A DNA stretch of 64,000 bases from Nesterenkonia xinjiangensis (GCF_013410745.1 NZ_JACCFY010000001.1:2728001-2792000); one strand, 5' to 3'; positions 22,305 to 30,946 are shown, counted from the first letter of the stretch. The notes: a model not told the origin generated them from the sequence alone. Made by a program: numbers and translations.

Positions 22305-23207
22305 ATGTTCGACATGAGCCCGGTCGTGGTCGTCCTGATGGTGCTGGTCGGGGTGCTCACCGCCTGTGTGCTGCTGCTGGCCAGCCGCCGCCCAGGCGCC
22401 GCGCCCTCCCGCGGTGAGGCAGGTGCCGCCCGTGCTGATGCCCGTGCCGATGGGGGTGGGTCCGACGTCGTGGAGGCGGGCGCGCCGGACGAGGTCCCCT
22501 TCGGCTCGCAGGAGGGCGGGGAGCCGGACTATCGCCGGCTGGCCGAGACGCGGCGGCGTCAGCTGGTGGAGGCCGAGCTGCGTACGCTGCGCGCTCAGAT
22601 CTCCCCGCACTTCATCTACAACAGTCTCAACGCCATCGCCGCGTTCATCCCCACGGAGCCGGTCCGGGCGCGCGAGCTGGTCATCGACTTCGCCGACTTC
22701 ACGCGGTACAGCCTGCGCGCCGAGGGGGATTTCTCCACTCTGGCGGAGGAGCTGGACGCCGTCGAACGCTATGTGGTCCTGGAGAAGGCCCGCTTCGGGG
22801 AGAGGGTCCAGGTGGACCTGCAGATCGCCCCGGAGGTGCTCGGCGTGCGGATTCCCTTTCTGGCGGTCCAGCCGCTGGTGGAGAACGCGGTGCGCCACGG
22901 ACTGGAGGCCGAGTCCGGGCAGGTGCGGGTACTGCTCAGAGCTGTCGATGAGGCCACCCATGCGGCGATCTCGGTGGAGGACGACGGCGTAGGGGCGGAG
23001 CCCGAACACATGGCCGAGGTCCTCGCCGGGGAGGCCGGCGGTTCGCACATCGGGCTGCGCAATGTGGACCTGCGGCTGCGTCAGGCCTATGGCGGCGGTC
23101 AGGGCCTGGTGATCGACACGGCCGTCGGGGCAGGCATGATGGTGTCCATGCGCATCCCGAAGTTCCAGCCGGAGGCCCACGTCGACACGGAGGTCGCCGC
23201 CCGATGA
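22305..23207 (+). CDS. LytS/BtsS-type sensor histidine kinase
   Basis: Sensor kinase of 300 aa with one N-terminal transmembrane helix (VVVVLMVLVGVLTACVLLLAS), a low-complexity linker, the His_kinase domain (PF06580) with phospho-acceptor His102 in ISPHFIYNSLNAIAAF, and a HATPase_c domain with VENAVRHGLE and DDGVGAE. It has no sensory extracellular loop, so it may sense through the membrane or a partner such as the adjacent symporters. Its stop overlaps the response-regulator start (ATGA). ATG 22305 fits the leaderless promoter; upstream in-frame starts lie in the repeat array. Confidence 0.93.
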   Translation: MFDMSPVVVVLMVLVGVLTACVLLLASRRPGAAPSRGEAGAARADARADGGGSDVVEAGAPDEVPFGSQEGGEPDYRRLAETRRRQLVEAELRTLRAQISPHFIYNSLNAIAAFIPTEPVRARELVIDFADFTRYSLRAEGDFSTLAEELDAVERYVVLEKARFGERVQVDLQIAPEVLGVRIPFLAVQPLVENAVRHGLEAESGQVRVLLRAVDEATHAAISVEDDGVGAEPEHMAEVLAGEAGGSHIGLRNVDLRLRQAYGGGQGLVIDTAVGAGMMVSMRIPKFQPEAHVDTEVAAR

Positions 23208-24028
23208 GCGTCAGTGCCGCCACGCCCCGGGCCTCCCAGCCGACGGCCGCCCCGACCGGCCGCGCGCTGCGCGTGCTGGTCGTCGACGACGAGCCTCCGG
23301 CGGTGGCTCAGATGCAGTGGCTCCTCGAGGCCGACCCGCAGGTCGGGGCGGTGTGCACGGCGTCCAACGTCGCACAGGCCAGGCATCAGCTGGACACCCG
23401 GAAGGTCGACGTCATCCTTCTGGATGTCCATATGCCCGGCCCCTCCGGGTTGGCCATGGCGCGGGAGCTGCGGACCGGCGGCGAGAAGGGGCCGCAGATC
23501 ATCTTCGTCACCGCCGACGCCGGACCGGCGGTGGAGGCCTTCGAGCTCGCCGCCTGTGACTATCTGCTCAAGCCGGTGCGCGCGGCGAGGCTCTCCGAGG
23601 CGCTGCGTCGCGCCGCGGAGGTCCTGGGCGGCGCCGCCGACGCCGGAGAAGGGGAGCCCCAGCGTGTCTCGGTGCTGCAGGGCGACGCCACCGTGCTGGT
23701 GGACATCGCCTCCATCCGCTGGGTGCAGGCCCAGGGCGACTACGCCCGGCTGCACACCGAGGCAGGCTCTTACCTGCTGCGCATCGCCCTGGGCGACCTC
23801 GAGGAGCAATGGTCAGGGCAGGGCTTCGTGCGGGTGCATCGCTCGTCTGCGGTGAATCTCCATCATGTGCACCGGGTGGTCCACCGCCAGGGTCGGATGA
23901 CCATCCAGCTGCGTGACGCCTCCGGGGGTGAGCAGGAGATCGCAGTGAGTCGGCGGCTGATGCACCACGTCCGCGAGCGACTGGAGGTCCATCGGGTCCG
24001 CGCCCCGAGCCGGGGAGGGCCGGGATGA
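23204..24028 (+). CDS. LytTR family response regulator
   Basis: Response regulator of 274 aa: receiver domain (about residues 22-140) with acidic pocket D28-D29 and phospho-acceptor D74 in ILLDVHMPGPSG, then a LytTR DNA-binding domain (about 160-262) with IRWVQAQGDYARLHTEAGSYLLR and FVRVHRSSAVNLHHV. LytTR proteins bind direct repeats with about one-turn spacing. Cognate to the preceding kinase. Likely targets are this operon and the divergent actP operon. The stop overlaps the next gene by 4 nt. Confidence 0.94.
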   Translation: MSVSAATPRASQPTAAPTGRALRVLVVDDEPPAVAQMQWLLEADPQVGAVCTASNVAQARHQLDTRKVDVILLDVHMPGPSGLAMARELRTGGEKGPQIIFVTADAGPAVEAFELAACDYLLKPVRAARLSEALRRAAEVLGGAADAGEGEPQRVSVLQGDATVLVDIASIRWVQAQGDYARLHTEAGSYLLRIALGDLEEQWSGQGFVRVHRSSAVNLHHVHRVVHRQGRMTIQLRDASGGEQEIAVSRRLMHHVRERLEVHRVRAPSRGGPG

Positions 24029-24489
24029 GTCTGCCGGGTGATGCGGAGTCGGATTCGCGGTTCGCGGGGCTGCGCGTCCACCGGGTGCGGGTGCACGGCC
24101 CGCGGACCGCACCGGAGGCGGACGAGGTCCTGCTGGCTCCGGCGCGGGGGCACGTCCGCCGTCGGGTCTCTTCTGCGCTGGTCAGCAGGCTCATCCGAGA
24201 TCAGCTGCGCCTCGCGGTGGGCTGGGGGCTCGGCTTCTTCCTGCTGCTGGTCGCTCTGTACCTGGTGCTCTCGACGCTCGATGTGCTGGCCGCGGTGACG
24301 GTGCTGGGAGTGCCGCTCCCGTGGCTGGTCCCGGCCCTATGCTTCTACCCGCTGCTGATGCTCGGCGGCTGGCTGCACCTGCGCGGCAGCGAGGCCGCCG
24401 AGCGTCGTCTGCTCACCGAGGTCGGCCTCGTGGGCGAGCCCCATGGAGAGTACGAGGTCCGCCCCGCTGACGGGGAGAGCCGCGCATGA
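24025..24489 (+). CDS. Small membrane protein preceding SSS symporter
   Basis: I do not recognise a named family. The 154-aa protein has a basic soluble N-terminus (about 60 residues), two transmembrane helices (about 70-92 and 95-115) and a short soluble tail. Size, topology and position directly upstream of an SSS symporter with an ATGA overlap on both sides mirror the DUF485-actP pair across the intergenic region, so it may be a divergent functional counterpart of DUF485. This is inference from context only. Confidence 0.8.
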   Translation: MSLPGDAESDSRFAGLRVHRVRVHGPRTAPEADEVLLAPARGHVRRRVSSALVSRLIRDQLRLAVGWGLGFFLLLVALYLVLSTLDVLAAVTVLGVPLPWLVPALCFYPLLMLGGWLHLRGSEAAERRLLTEVGLVGEPHGEYEVRPADGESRA

Positions 24490-26063
24490 GCCCTTCTGCG
24501 ACGGCGCTGGTCGCCATCGGGCTCGTCTGCCTGGTGTCAGTGGTGATCAGCCTCCCCGGGCTGCGGCTCTCCCGGACCACCAGCGACTTCTACGTGGCCT
24601 CGCGGCGGGTCCCGCCATGGCTGAACGCCTCTGCCATCGCGGGGGACTATCTCTCCGCGGCCAGCTTTCTGGGGGTGGCAGGGCTCATCGTGGCCTACGG
24701 CGCCCAGGGCCTGTGGTTCCCGGTCGGATACACCGCGGGCTTCTTCACGCTGCTGCTCTTCGTGGCCGCCCCGCTGCGCCGTTCCGGCGCGTACACCTTG
24801 CCGGACTTCGCCTCGCTGCGATTCGGCTCTGCCCAGATTCGGCGGCTGACGGCGATGATCGTGATGATGACGGGCTGGCTCTATGTGGTCCCGCAGCTGC
24901 ACGGAGCCTCGCTGACGCTGAGCACCACGACGGGCCTGCCCGGGTGGGCGGGTCCGCTCCTGGTGGTGCTGGTGGTGCTGCCGACCGTGCTGGCCGGGGG
25001 GATGCGCTCCGTGACGCTGGTCCAGGCGGTGCAGTACTGGATCAAGCTGTGTGCGCTGCTGATCCCCTGTGTGTTCATCCTGCTGCGGCTGGGCCGGGAC
25101 TCCGGGTCGGGCTCCGGCTCAGCCCGTCCCGGGGGAGTGCTGGAGGGCCTGCCCCCGCTGGGTGAGTTCTGGCAGGCCGGGCTGCTTCCGGATGCGCTCG
25201 ACGGCGGCGGCGCCGGGCTCTACCAGACCGCTTCTCTGGTGCTGGCACTCATGCTGGGGACCGTCGGGCTGCCGCATGTGCTGGTCCGCTTCTACACGAA
25301 CCCGGACGGCTCCACCGCTCGGCGCACGACCTTGCTGCTGCTGGGCCTGCTCTCGGCCTTCTACCTGCTGCCCGTGACTCTGGGGGTCATGGCACGTCTG
25401 GTGCTGCCGGTGGCTCAGGGTGGTCTGGGGAGCGCGGACCCAGACGGAGGCCCGGCCGTGGTGGGTGCGGGGGTCGCCGATGCGGCGCTGCTGCGCCTGC
25501 CGGCGGCGGTCTTCGACGGGGCGGCCGCGGATCTGCTGGTGGCGCTGGTGGCCGGCGGGGCCTTCGCCGCGTTCCTGTCGACCTGCTCCGGGCTGGTGGT
25601 CTCCCTCTCCGGGGTCGTCTCTCAGGAGTTCTTCGCCGGCACAGTGCGGGGGTTCCGGATCGGTGCGGTGGTCGCGCTCGGGCTGCCCCTGGTGGTCGGC
25701 ACGGTGACCAGCCAGGTGGCGCTGGCGGGTGCCGTGGCGATGGTCTTCACCTTCACCGCTTCGGCGCTGGGTCCGCTGATCCTGCTGGGGATCTGGTGGC
25801 GGGGCCTCACAGAGTCCGGGGTGATCGCCGGGATGGTCTCGGGTGCGGTGGTCTCCTTGTCCTCTCTGGTGATCGGGCTGGCCCTGGGGGAGCACTCCGC
25901 CGGCGCGCAGGTCTTCCTCTACCCGGCACTGTGGTGCATTCCGCTGGCGTTCCTGGTCACCGTGCTGGTCAGTCTGCTCGGGCGGGAGGCGCCACCGCGC
26001 ACCGCCGAGGCCGTGCTGGCGCGGCTGCACCTTCCCGAGGCGGCTCAGCCCCGGGGGTGGTGA
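24486..26063 (+). CDS. Second SSS-family monocarboxylate-type symporter
   Basis: Sodium:solute symporter of 525 aa with about 13 transmembrane helices, homologous to the actP product across the gap. It shares the motifs TSDFYVASRRVPPWLNASAIAGDYLSAASFLG (family start) and GTVGLPHVLVRFYTNPDGSTARRT. It differs in a Gly/Ser-rich loop near residue 208 and in the C-terminus. It is the last gene of the kinase - regulator - small membrane protein - symporter operon, so regulator and transporter are co-expressed. The substrate is probably a short-chain carboxylate. The 3' end overlaps the convergent reductase-like gene by 19 nt. Confidence 0.92.
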   Translation: MSPSATALVAIGLVCLVSVVISLPGLRLSRTTSDFYVASRRVPPWLNASAIAGDYLSAASFLGVAGLIVAYGAQGLWFPVGYTAGFFTLLLFVAAPLRRSGAYTLPDFASLRFGSAQIRRLTAMIVMMTGWLYVVPQLHGASLTLSTTTGLPGWAGPLLVVLVVLPTVLAGGMRSVTLVQAVQYWIKLCALLIPCVFILLRLGRDSGSGSGSARPGGVLEGLPPLGEFWQAGLLPDALDGGGAGLYQTASLVLALMLGTVGLPHVLVRFYTNPDGSTARRTTLLLLGLLSAFYLLPVTLGVMARLVLPVAQGGLGSADPDGGPAVVGAGVADAALLRLPAAVFDGAAADLLVALVAGGAFAAFLSTCSGLVVSLSGVVSQEFFAGTVRGFRIGAVVALGLPLVVGTVTSQVALAGAVAMVFTFTASALGPLILLGIWWRGLTESGVIAGMVSGAVVSLSSLVIGLALGEHSAGAQVFLYPALWCIPLAFLVTVLVSLLGREAPPRTAEAVLARLHLPEAAQPRGW

Positions 26064-26596
26064 ACCACACGGAGCAGCCGACTGTGTCCGGCGGCGCTCG
26101 GCTCCTGCTCCAGCAGCTCCAGATCGATCGGCCCCATGGTGTCGCTGAGCAGGGGAGTGCCGCCGCCGAGCAGCACGGGCACGGTGTTGACCAGCACCAG
26201 GTCCACCACCTGGGCCCGGAAGCACTGGCGGGCGACGTCGGCACCCAGGATGCTGACGATCCCCTCGGGTGCGGCGGCGCGGCAGGCGGAGAGCGCGGCG
26301 TCGAGATCCGTGGTGACGGTGATGCCTTCCGGCTCAGGCCGCGGGGGTCGGTGGGTCAGCAGGATCTGGGCCCCTTCCCACTGCCCCTCGAGAGGGCCTT
26401 CCTTCTCCGGATCCCCGGCGTGGGGGTCGTCGCCGTCAAAGGTGCGGCGGCCGACCAGCAGCGCCTGGAGGTCGGGCATGAGGCGCTCCATGACGGGGTC
26501 GGCCCCCATATGGGGAAGCAGCCAGGACATGTCTCCGTCGGGTCCGGCGATCCTGCCGTCCACGGAGGCTGAGGCGGCGTAGAGGAAGGTGGTCAT
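26045..26596 (-). CDS. DHFR/RibD C-terminal family reductase-like protein
   Basis: Protein of 183 aa of the RibD_C/dihydrofolate reductase-like family, NADPH-binding proteins of mostly unknown substrate. It begins MTTFLYAASASVDGRIAGPDGDMSWL, contains LLVGRRTFDG and IVSILGADVARQCF (nucleotide-binding) and ends LVLVNTVPVLLGGGTPLLSD. It is not a housekeeping FolA. It lies 7 bp downstream of the YCII gene on the same strand and converges with the symporter gene. A second member of the same family is at 27005. Confidence 0.9.
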   Translation of the reverse strand: MTTFLYAASASVDGRIAGPDGDMSWLLPHMGADPVMERLMPDLQALLVGRRTFDGDDPHAGDPEKEGPLEGQWEGAQILLTHRPPRPEPEGITVTTDLDAALSACRAAAPEGIVSILGADVARQCFRAQVVDLVLVNTVPVLLGGGTPLLSDTMGPIDLELLEQEPSAAGHSRLLRVVHHPRG

Positions 26597-26603
26597 GGGT
26601 GCC

Positions 26604-26963
26604 TCATCCCTGCATCATCGGGCGGACCTCGGTGGACCCGTACTCCAGGTGGGGCATGCGCTCAGCGATCGCATGGGCCTCGGCCTCGTCGGCAGCGGCG
26701 ATGACGTGCACGGCGAAGACGATGCTCCGGCCCTGGGGCTTCTGCGGGTCGGGAGCCTCCGCGACGTCGTCGGTCCCCGCGCCCAGTCGGACGGTCTGCT
26801 CGCCGAGGGCATAGCCGGCGACGAGGTGTCCGCTGCGTCGGAGCTCGGTGTCCAGGGCTTCCCAGGCCTGCATCTCCTCGTGGAGCTCCTCGGTGCCTTC
26901 CTGGGGCCCGGTGCCGGGGACGAATCGGTGGATCAGCAGGTGGGTGGCGGTGCGCTCGGTCAT
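26604..26963 (-). CDS. YCII-related domain protein
   Basis: Small 119-aa protein of the YCII/DGPF family, ferredoxin-like fold proteins with an unproven enzymatic role, often encoded next to ECF sigma factors or detoxification genes. It shows the family pattern HLLIHRFVPG at the start, SGHLVAGYALGEQTVRLG in the middle and the C-terminal helix ADEAEAHAIAERMPHL. AGAGGACATC precedes ATG 26963. It is probably co-transcribed with the reductase-like gene that follows. Confidence 0.87.
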   Translation of the reverse strand: MTERTATHLLIHRFVPGTGPQEGTEELHEEMQAWEALDTELRRSGHLVAGYALGEQTVRLGAGTDDVAEAPDPQKPQGRSIVFAVHVIAAADEAEAHAIAERMPHLEYGSTEVRPMMQG

Positions 26964-27004
26964 GATGTCCTCTCGGTGATCTGTCGGTGACCCTGCGGGG
27001 GCTG

Positions 27005-27670
27005 TCAGGGGTCTCTAGGCGGGCGGTAGGTCAGCAGGACGTTGCCGGAGCGGAACGCCGTCGTGGGTCCGGCCTGCAGCTCGATGCGCTGCGGCAGAGT
27101 GGTGAACAGGCGGTTCCCCCGGCCCAGGAGGACCGGATGGACGAGGACCCGCAGCTCGTCGACGAGACCCTGTTCGAGGAGTGAGGAGGTCAGGTCGGAG
27201 CTGCCGAAGACGGCGACGTCCCCGGTGACCTCCGCACCGAGGCGCGCGAGATCGCTTGGCAGGTCACGGCCGTCTGAGTGCCGCGTCCCGGTCCATGGCG
27301 GCAGGGATGCCGGGTCTCTGGTGACGACCAGCTTCGGCACGGAGGTCATGAACGTGGCCACGTCGGGCATGTTCTCCCGTGCGGACGGGGAGGTCCAGAA
27401 CTCGGCGAAATGCTCGTAGGTGCGGCGTCCGAGCACCAGCGCGCCGACCTGACGGTACTGATTCCTGTTCCAGGCGAAGAACTCGGCGTCGTTCAGTGCC
27501 CAGTCCAGTTCGTGGTTGGGCCCCTCGAAGCAGCCGTCGAGGGAGGAGAACAGGAACGCGAAGACATGCCGTGCGCGGGGTTGGGCCGCTTCGTCGGGAC
27601 GCCGTGCGGCCAGGGACTCGGCGAATGCTCGGGAGGCCTTTCCTACGGTGTCCGGTGGCGTGGGATCCAT
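27005..27670 (-). CDS. DHFR/RibD C-terminal family protein (second copy)
   Basis: Reductase-like protein of 221 aa with an N-terminal extension of about 35 residues, then the family core: HVFAFLFSSLDGCFEG, ALVLGRRTYEHFAEFW, VAVFGSSDLTSSLLEQGLVDELRVLVHPVLLGRGNRLF. The substrate is unknown. ATG 27670 is supported by GGAGG 5 nt upstream; the frame continues far upstream but that part is antisense to the HxlR regulator. It is divergent from hxlR, and the gap holds a 17-bp inverted repeat, so HxlR control is likely. Confidence 0.9.
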   Translation of the reverse strand: MDPTPPDTVGKASRAFAESLAARRPDEAAQPRARHVFAFLFSSLDGCFEGPNHELDWALNDAEFFAWNRNQYRQVGALVLGRRTYEHFAEFWTSPSARENMPDVATFMTSVPKLVVTRDPASLPPWTGTRHSDGRDLPSDLARLGAEVTGDVAVFGSSDLTSSLLEQGLVDELRVLVHPVLLGRGNRLFTTLPQRIELQAGPTTAFRSGNVLLTYRPPRDP

Positions 27671-27702
27671 GAAATCCTCCGGGAGAGCTCGTCCGAGACT
27701 GA

Positions 27703-27756
27703 TTGCGTTCTGCATCTGGTAGGGCCTATCCCAGCATGACCAGGTGTAGAATGCAA
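27703..27756. promoter_or_regulatory. HxlR-type inverted repeat operator
   Basis: Arm 1 TTGCGTTCTGCATCTGG (27703-27719) and arm 2 CCAGGTGTAGAATGCAA (27740-27756) are inverted copies with 14 of 17 matching positions. Arm 2 contains TAGAAT (27747-27752), a likely -10 box for the regulator gene; arm 1 covers the equivalent place for the divergent gene. Confidence 0.65.
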
Positions 27757-27790
27757 GCAGTTCCGTCCGTCGAGAGCGAGGTTTCCGCGC

Positions 27791-28351
27791 ATGGCCGCCA
27801 CCCAGCCGGCAAGGCACCGCTCCGCCTGCCCCATCAACCTCACCGTCGAAGTGCTGGGAGACAGCTGGTCGCTGATCATCATCCGTGACGTCATCTTCGG
27901 TGATCGGCGGCACTACCGACGCCTGCTCGAGGAGTCCGAGGAGGGCATCGCCTCCAACATCCTCGGCGATCGGCTCAAACGCCTGCTCGCCGCAGGGGTG
28001 CTGACCCGCGCGCAGGACCCCACGCATCGGCAGCGTCGGATCTACAGCCTCACGGAGGCCGGCATTCAGCTGGTGCCCGTGCTCGTCCAGCTCGGTGCCT
28101 GGGGCAGGAGGCATCAGCCGGCGTCTGCAGAGCTCAGCGTCCGCGCCAGGCTCCTCGAGGAGGGCGGACCTGCGCTGTGGGAGGAGTTCATGGAGGAGCT
28201 GCGTGGTCGCCACCTGCGCGGGGGCGGGGCGACAGAAGCGGTTGGCCAGCCATTGGCTGATCCGGCAGGTGGCCCTCGGTCGGCCCTCTCCGTGCTCGAG
28301 CGGCTCGATGCCGCGTACCAGGAGGCTGTGGCGCGCGGCGTCGAGGGGTGA
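27791..28351 (+). CDS. HxlR family transcriptional regulator
   Basis: Winged-helix regulator of 186 aa. The HxlR core is at residues 8-100: CPINLTVEVLGDSWSLIIIRDVIFGDRRHYRRLLE, then ILGDRLKRLLAAGVLTRAQ and the wing RQRRIYSLTEAG. The N-terminal Cys typical of redox-sensing HxlR/YodB proteins is present (C13). The C-terminal 80 residues are a helical extension. It is divergent from a reductase-like gene and shares a 17-bp inverted repeat with it. ATG 27791 has no strong Shine-Dalgarno. Confidence 0.92.
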   Translation: MAATQPARHRSACPINLTVEVLGDSWSLIIIRDVIFGDRRHYRRLLEESEEGIASNILGDRLKRLLAAGVLTRAQDPTHRQRRIYSLTEAGIQLVPVLVQLGAWGRRHQPASAELSVRARLLEEGGPALWEEFMEELRGRHLRGGGATEAVGQPLADPAGGPRSALSVLERLDAAYQEAVARGVEG

Positions 28352-28440
28352 TCCCGGTGCCGACGAATACCGGACGGTCGAGGGCCACGGCCGGCGAGTG
28401 ACGGGGCCGGTCTGCGGAAGCTGAGGTGCGCGCTGAGGGC

Positions 28441-29424
28441 TCAGGCCTCGCCGGGGTAGCGCAGGCCGATCTGTGCACGCACTTCGTCAAGGGTCCCCAT
28501 GATGCCCACCGAGTCGTCGAGGGTCAGCACGTCGCCGTCGAGCTCTCCCTGCTGGATGTAGCGTTCTGCCGCACGCACCTGAAGGTGCATGCCCCGGCCG
28601 ATGATCTCCGGCTGGAAACGTTCCACCACTCTGCCCTCCGGGGTCGAGACGGTGAAGCTCGCTGCGGTGTACCAGATCCGGTCGATGTCGAGGCGGCCTT
28701 CGGAGCCGATGATGTGGGCGGTGTTGGGCCCGGCTCCGCGGGAGGAGGACAGCGACGTCGACAGCGCGCCCTGGGCGTGCTGCATGATCGTGGCCACCTC
28801 GGTGTCGGCTCCGGTCTCGCCGAACCGAGCCTGCGCGGTGACGGAGCTGGGTGCGCCCAGCAGGTCCCAGGCGAAGGAGATCGGGTAGACGGCGAGGTCC
28901 AGCAGCGCCCCTCCGCCCAGTGCCAGGTCGTTGATCCGATGCTCGGGTTCGCTCGACAGGCGCTGGGTGTGGTCGGCTGAGACGGCGCGCACCTCGCCGA
29001 TGGCACCGCCGTGGACCAGCTCGCGGATCCTGGTCATATGCGGCAGGTGCCGGGTCCACATGGCCTCCATGACGAGCAGTCCGCGCTCTCTGGCGAGGTC
29101 GCGGAGCGCTTCGGCCTGGGGACGGTTCAGTGTGAAGGGCTTCTCGACCAGGGCGTGCTTGCCGTTCTCCAGCGCCAGCCGCGCGTGTTCGGCGTGGTAC
29201 GGGTGTGGCGTGGCCACATAGATGATGTCGATCTCCGGGTCCTCGGCCAGCGCCCGGTAGGAGCCATGGGCCCGGGGGACCCCGTGCTGACGGGCGAAGG
29301 TCTCCGCCGAGGCCTGGCTCCGGGAGGCGACCGCGCTGACCGTCAGATCCGCAGTGTGCAGGTCGTCGGCGAAGGCGCGGGCGATGCCTCCGGTGGCCAT
29401 GATTCCCCAGCGAAGTGATGTCAT
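28441..29424 (-). CDS. Gfo/Idh/MocA family oxidoreductase
   Basis: NAD(P)-dependent dehydrogenase of 327 aa acting on a sugar, inositol or dihydrodiol-type substrate. The Rossmann motif is GIMATGGIARAFADDL, the family EKP motif is ALVEKPFTL near residue 95, and the C-terminal domain contains LGGGALLDLAVYPISFAWDLLG. ATG 29424 is chosen because a TAGACT -10 lies 8 nt upstream (near-leaderless) and the fold starts here. A LacI-type palindrome at 29444-29457 overlaps its promoter. No transporter of the sugar class is adjacent, so its pathway is not evident. Confidence 0.93.
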   Translation of the reverse strand: MTSLRWGIMATGGIARAFADDLHTADLTVSAVASRSQASAETFARQHGVPRAHGSYRALAEDPEIDIIYVATPHPYHAEHARLALENGKHALVEKPFTLNRPQAEALRDLARERGLLVMEAMWTRHLPHMTRIRELVHGGAIGEVRAVSADHTQRLSSEPEHRINDLALGGGALLDLAVYPISFAWDLLGAPSSVTAQARFGETGADTEVATIMQHAQGALSTSLSSSRGAGPNTAHIIGSEGRLDIDRIWYTAASFTVSTPEGRVVERFQPEIIGRGMHLQVRAAERYIQQGELDGDVLTLDDSVGIMGTLDEVRAQIGLRYPGEA

Positions 29425-29443
29425 GATCTCTGAGTCTACCGCA

Positions 29444-29457
29444 GGAAAGCGCTTGCC
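29444..29457. promoter_or_regulatory. LacI-type operator upstream of Gfo/Idh gene
   Basis: GGAAAGCGCTTGCC, a CG-centred imperfect palindrome with the LacI/GalR core AAGCGCTT, lies just upstream of the TAGACT -10 (29433-29438, minus strand). Which regulator uses it is unknown; the only LacI gene in the window recognises a different core. Confidence 0.5.
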
Positions 29458-29554
29458 AGTGATGCGGGTCACTGTGCTGTGCAAGGATGATCGAGCACGT
29501 CGGCGCAGGTCGGGGGCCCTCGGCGTGCGGCAGCGGGGAGGAGCTGGACGTTCG

Positions 29555-30946
29555 ATGAGAGAACCGAGCGAAGGACATCCCGGAGTGTCTGACGCAGCTG
29601 AGGTGCCACGTGTCCCGCGGCCACAGATGGGGCCGACGCCCGCCGAGCCGCTCCGCAGACCCTCGTTCGCGCGATTCTTCACCGCCGACGCGGTCACGGC
29701 CTGCGGGCTCAGCATCACCGTGGTGGCCGTCGACGTGCTGGTGGTGCAGGTCCTGGAGGCCTCCGAGGCCGAGGTGGGGATGCTGCGGGCTGTGCAGTTC
29801 CTGCCATACCTGCTGGTCGGTCTGCTGGCCGGAGCGCTGGTGGACCGGTGGCGGCGCAGACCCGTGCTGGTGGTCTCGCACGCCGCGGCAGGGGTGGGGC
29901 TGCTGGCGATTCCTGTGCTGTGGGCGCTGGGGCACCTGACGCTGGCGACGGCGGCGGCGATGCTGTTCCTGGTCGGGGTCTGCGGAGTGTTCAGCCTGGC
30001 CGCCGAGCAGTCCTCGATTCCGGACCTGGTCGGTCGAGAACAGCTGGTGCTGGCCAACGCGCGGATCGGACAGTCACGGACCGTCGCTCAGACGTCCGGG
30101 CCCGCCGTCGGCGGTGCGCTGGTGGCCTGGGCGGGTGCACCGCTGGCGCTGCTCGTCACCGCCTTCTCGAGGCTGGCCTCGGCAGTGCTGATGGCCACGG
30201 TCCGCTTCGATGTCACTGAAGCCGGTGCCCCTGAATCGGAGCGACACACCCCGGAGCGGAGCACTCCTGAACAGCACGCTCCGGTGCAGGGGCCCGGGGT
30301 CCTGCCGCGGCGGGGCCTGATGTCGTCGATGGGGCAGGGAGTGGCGTTCGTGTACCGGCACCGGACGCTGGCGCCGCTGGCGGTCTCCACGCACGTGTGG
30401 TTCCTCGCCAACAGCGCGGCGATGACCGTCTTCGCGATCTATGCGCTGCGTCACCTGGGGCTGTCCCCGGTGCAGTACGGGGCGGTCCTGGCCTGCGCCG
30501 GAGTCGGGGGACTCGCCGGTGCGCTGGCGGCCCCGCGCATCGTCCGGAGGCTGGGCGAGGGCAGCACGATCCTGCTGGGGCGAGGCGTGATGCCGCTGGC
30601 CTGGGTCGCGATGACTCTGGTGCCCGATGCCTCGGCGGGCTCGGTGGCGCTGCTGGCTGCGGCGAAGATGCTCTACGGTCTCGCGATGGGGGTGGAGGAT
30701 CCTGCGGAGGCCGGGTACCAGCAGGCCGTGACCCCGCGTGCCATGCTGGGAAGGATGAGCTCCACCATGCGGACGGCCAACCGGGGCTGCGCGGCCCTCG
30801 GGGCACTGGCAGGAGGAGTGGCCGCAGGACTGCTGGGCCTGCGGGAGACGCTCTGGGTCTCAGTGGTGGTGTTCATCCTGGCGGCGCTGATCGTCGGGCT
30901 CTCTCCGCTGCGTGGAGCGCGGGCCCTGGACCATCAGGCGCGCTGA
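29555..30946 (+). CDS. MFS transporter (EntS-like exporter type)
   Basis: Major facilitator of 463 aa with about 12 transmembrane helices, of the MFS_3 type that exports siderophores, macrolides or other drugs. After a 35-residue soluble N-terminus come FFTADAVTACGLSITVVAVDVLVVQVL, the loop-2/3 motif GALVDRWRRRPVLVVSHA (motif A-like), and a hydrophilic central loop around residues 212-240 rich in Glu/Pro/His. ATG 29555 is assumed; GTG 29585 with GAAGGA upstream is an alternative. Divergent from the Gfo/Idh gene and convergent with the acetyltransferase. Substrate unknown. Confidence 0.88.
   Translation: MREPSEGHPGVSDAAEVPRVPRPQMGPTPAEPLRRPSFARFFTADAVTACGLSITVVAVDVLVVQVLEASEAEVGMLRAVQFLPYLLVGLLAGALVDRWRRRPVLVVSHAAAGVGLLAIPVLWALGHLTLATAAAMLFLVGVCGVFSLAAEQSSIPDLVGREQLVLANARIGQSRTVAQTSGPAVGGALVAWAGAPLALLVTAFSRLASAVLMATVRFDVTEAGAPESERHTPERSTPEQHAPVQGPGVLPRRGLMSSMGQGVAFVYRHRTLAPLAVSTHVWFLANSAAMTVFAIYALRHLGLSPVQYGAVLACAGVGGLAGALAAPRIVRRLGEGSTILLGRGVMPLAWVAMTLVPDASAGSVALLAAAKMLYGLAMGVEDPAEAGYQQAVTPRAMLGRMSSTMRTANRGCAALGALAGGVAAGLLGLRETLWVSVVVFILAALIVGLSPLRGARALDHQAR

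Noticed and set aside
26045-27670. RibD/DHFR-like genes as partners of the pterin-like cluster
   Set aside because: They are 15 kb away, in a separate HxlR-linked group, and this fold is common in unrelated contexts.
27671-28213. N-terminal extension of the second DHFR-like protein
   Set aside because: Would overlap the HxlR gene antisense; GGAGG and ATG at 27670 give a proper start.
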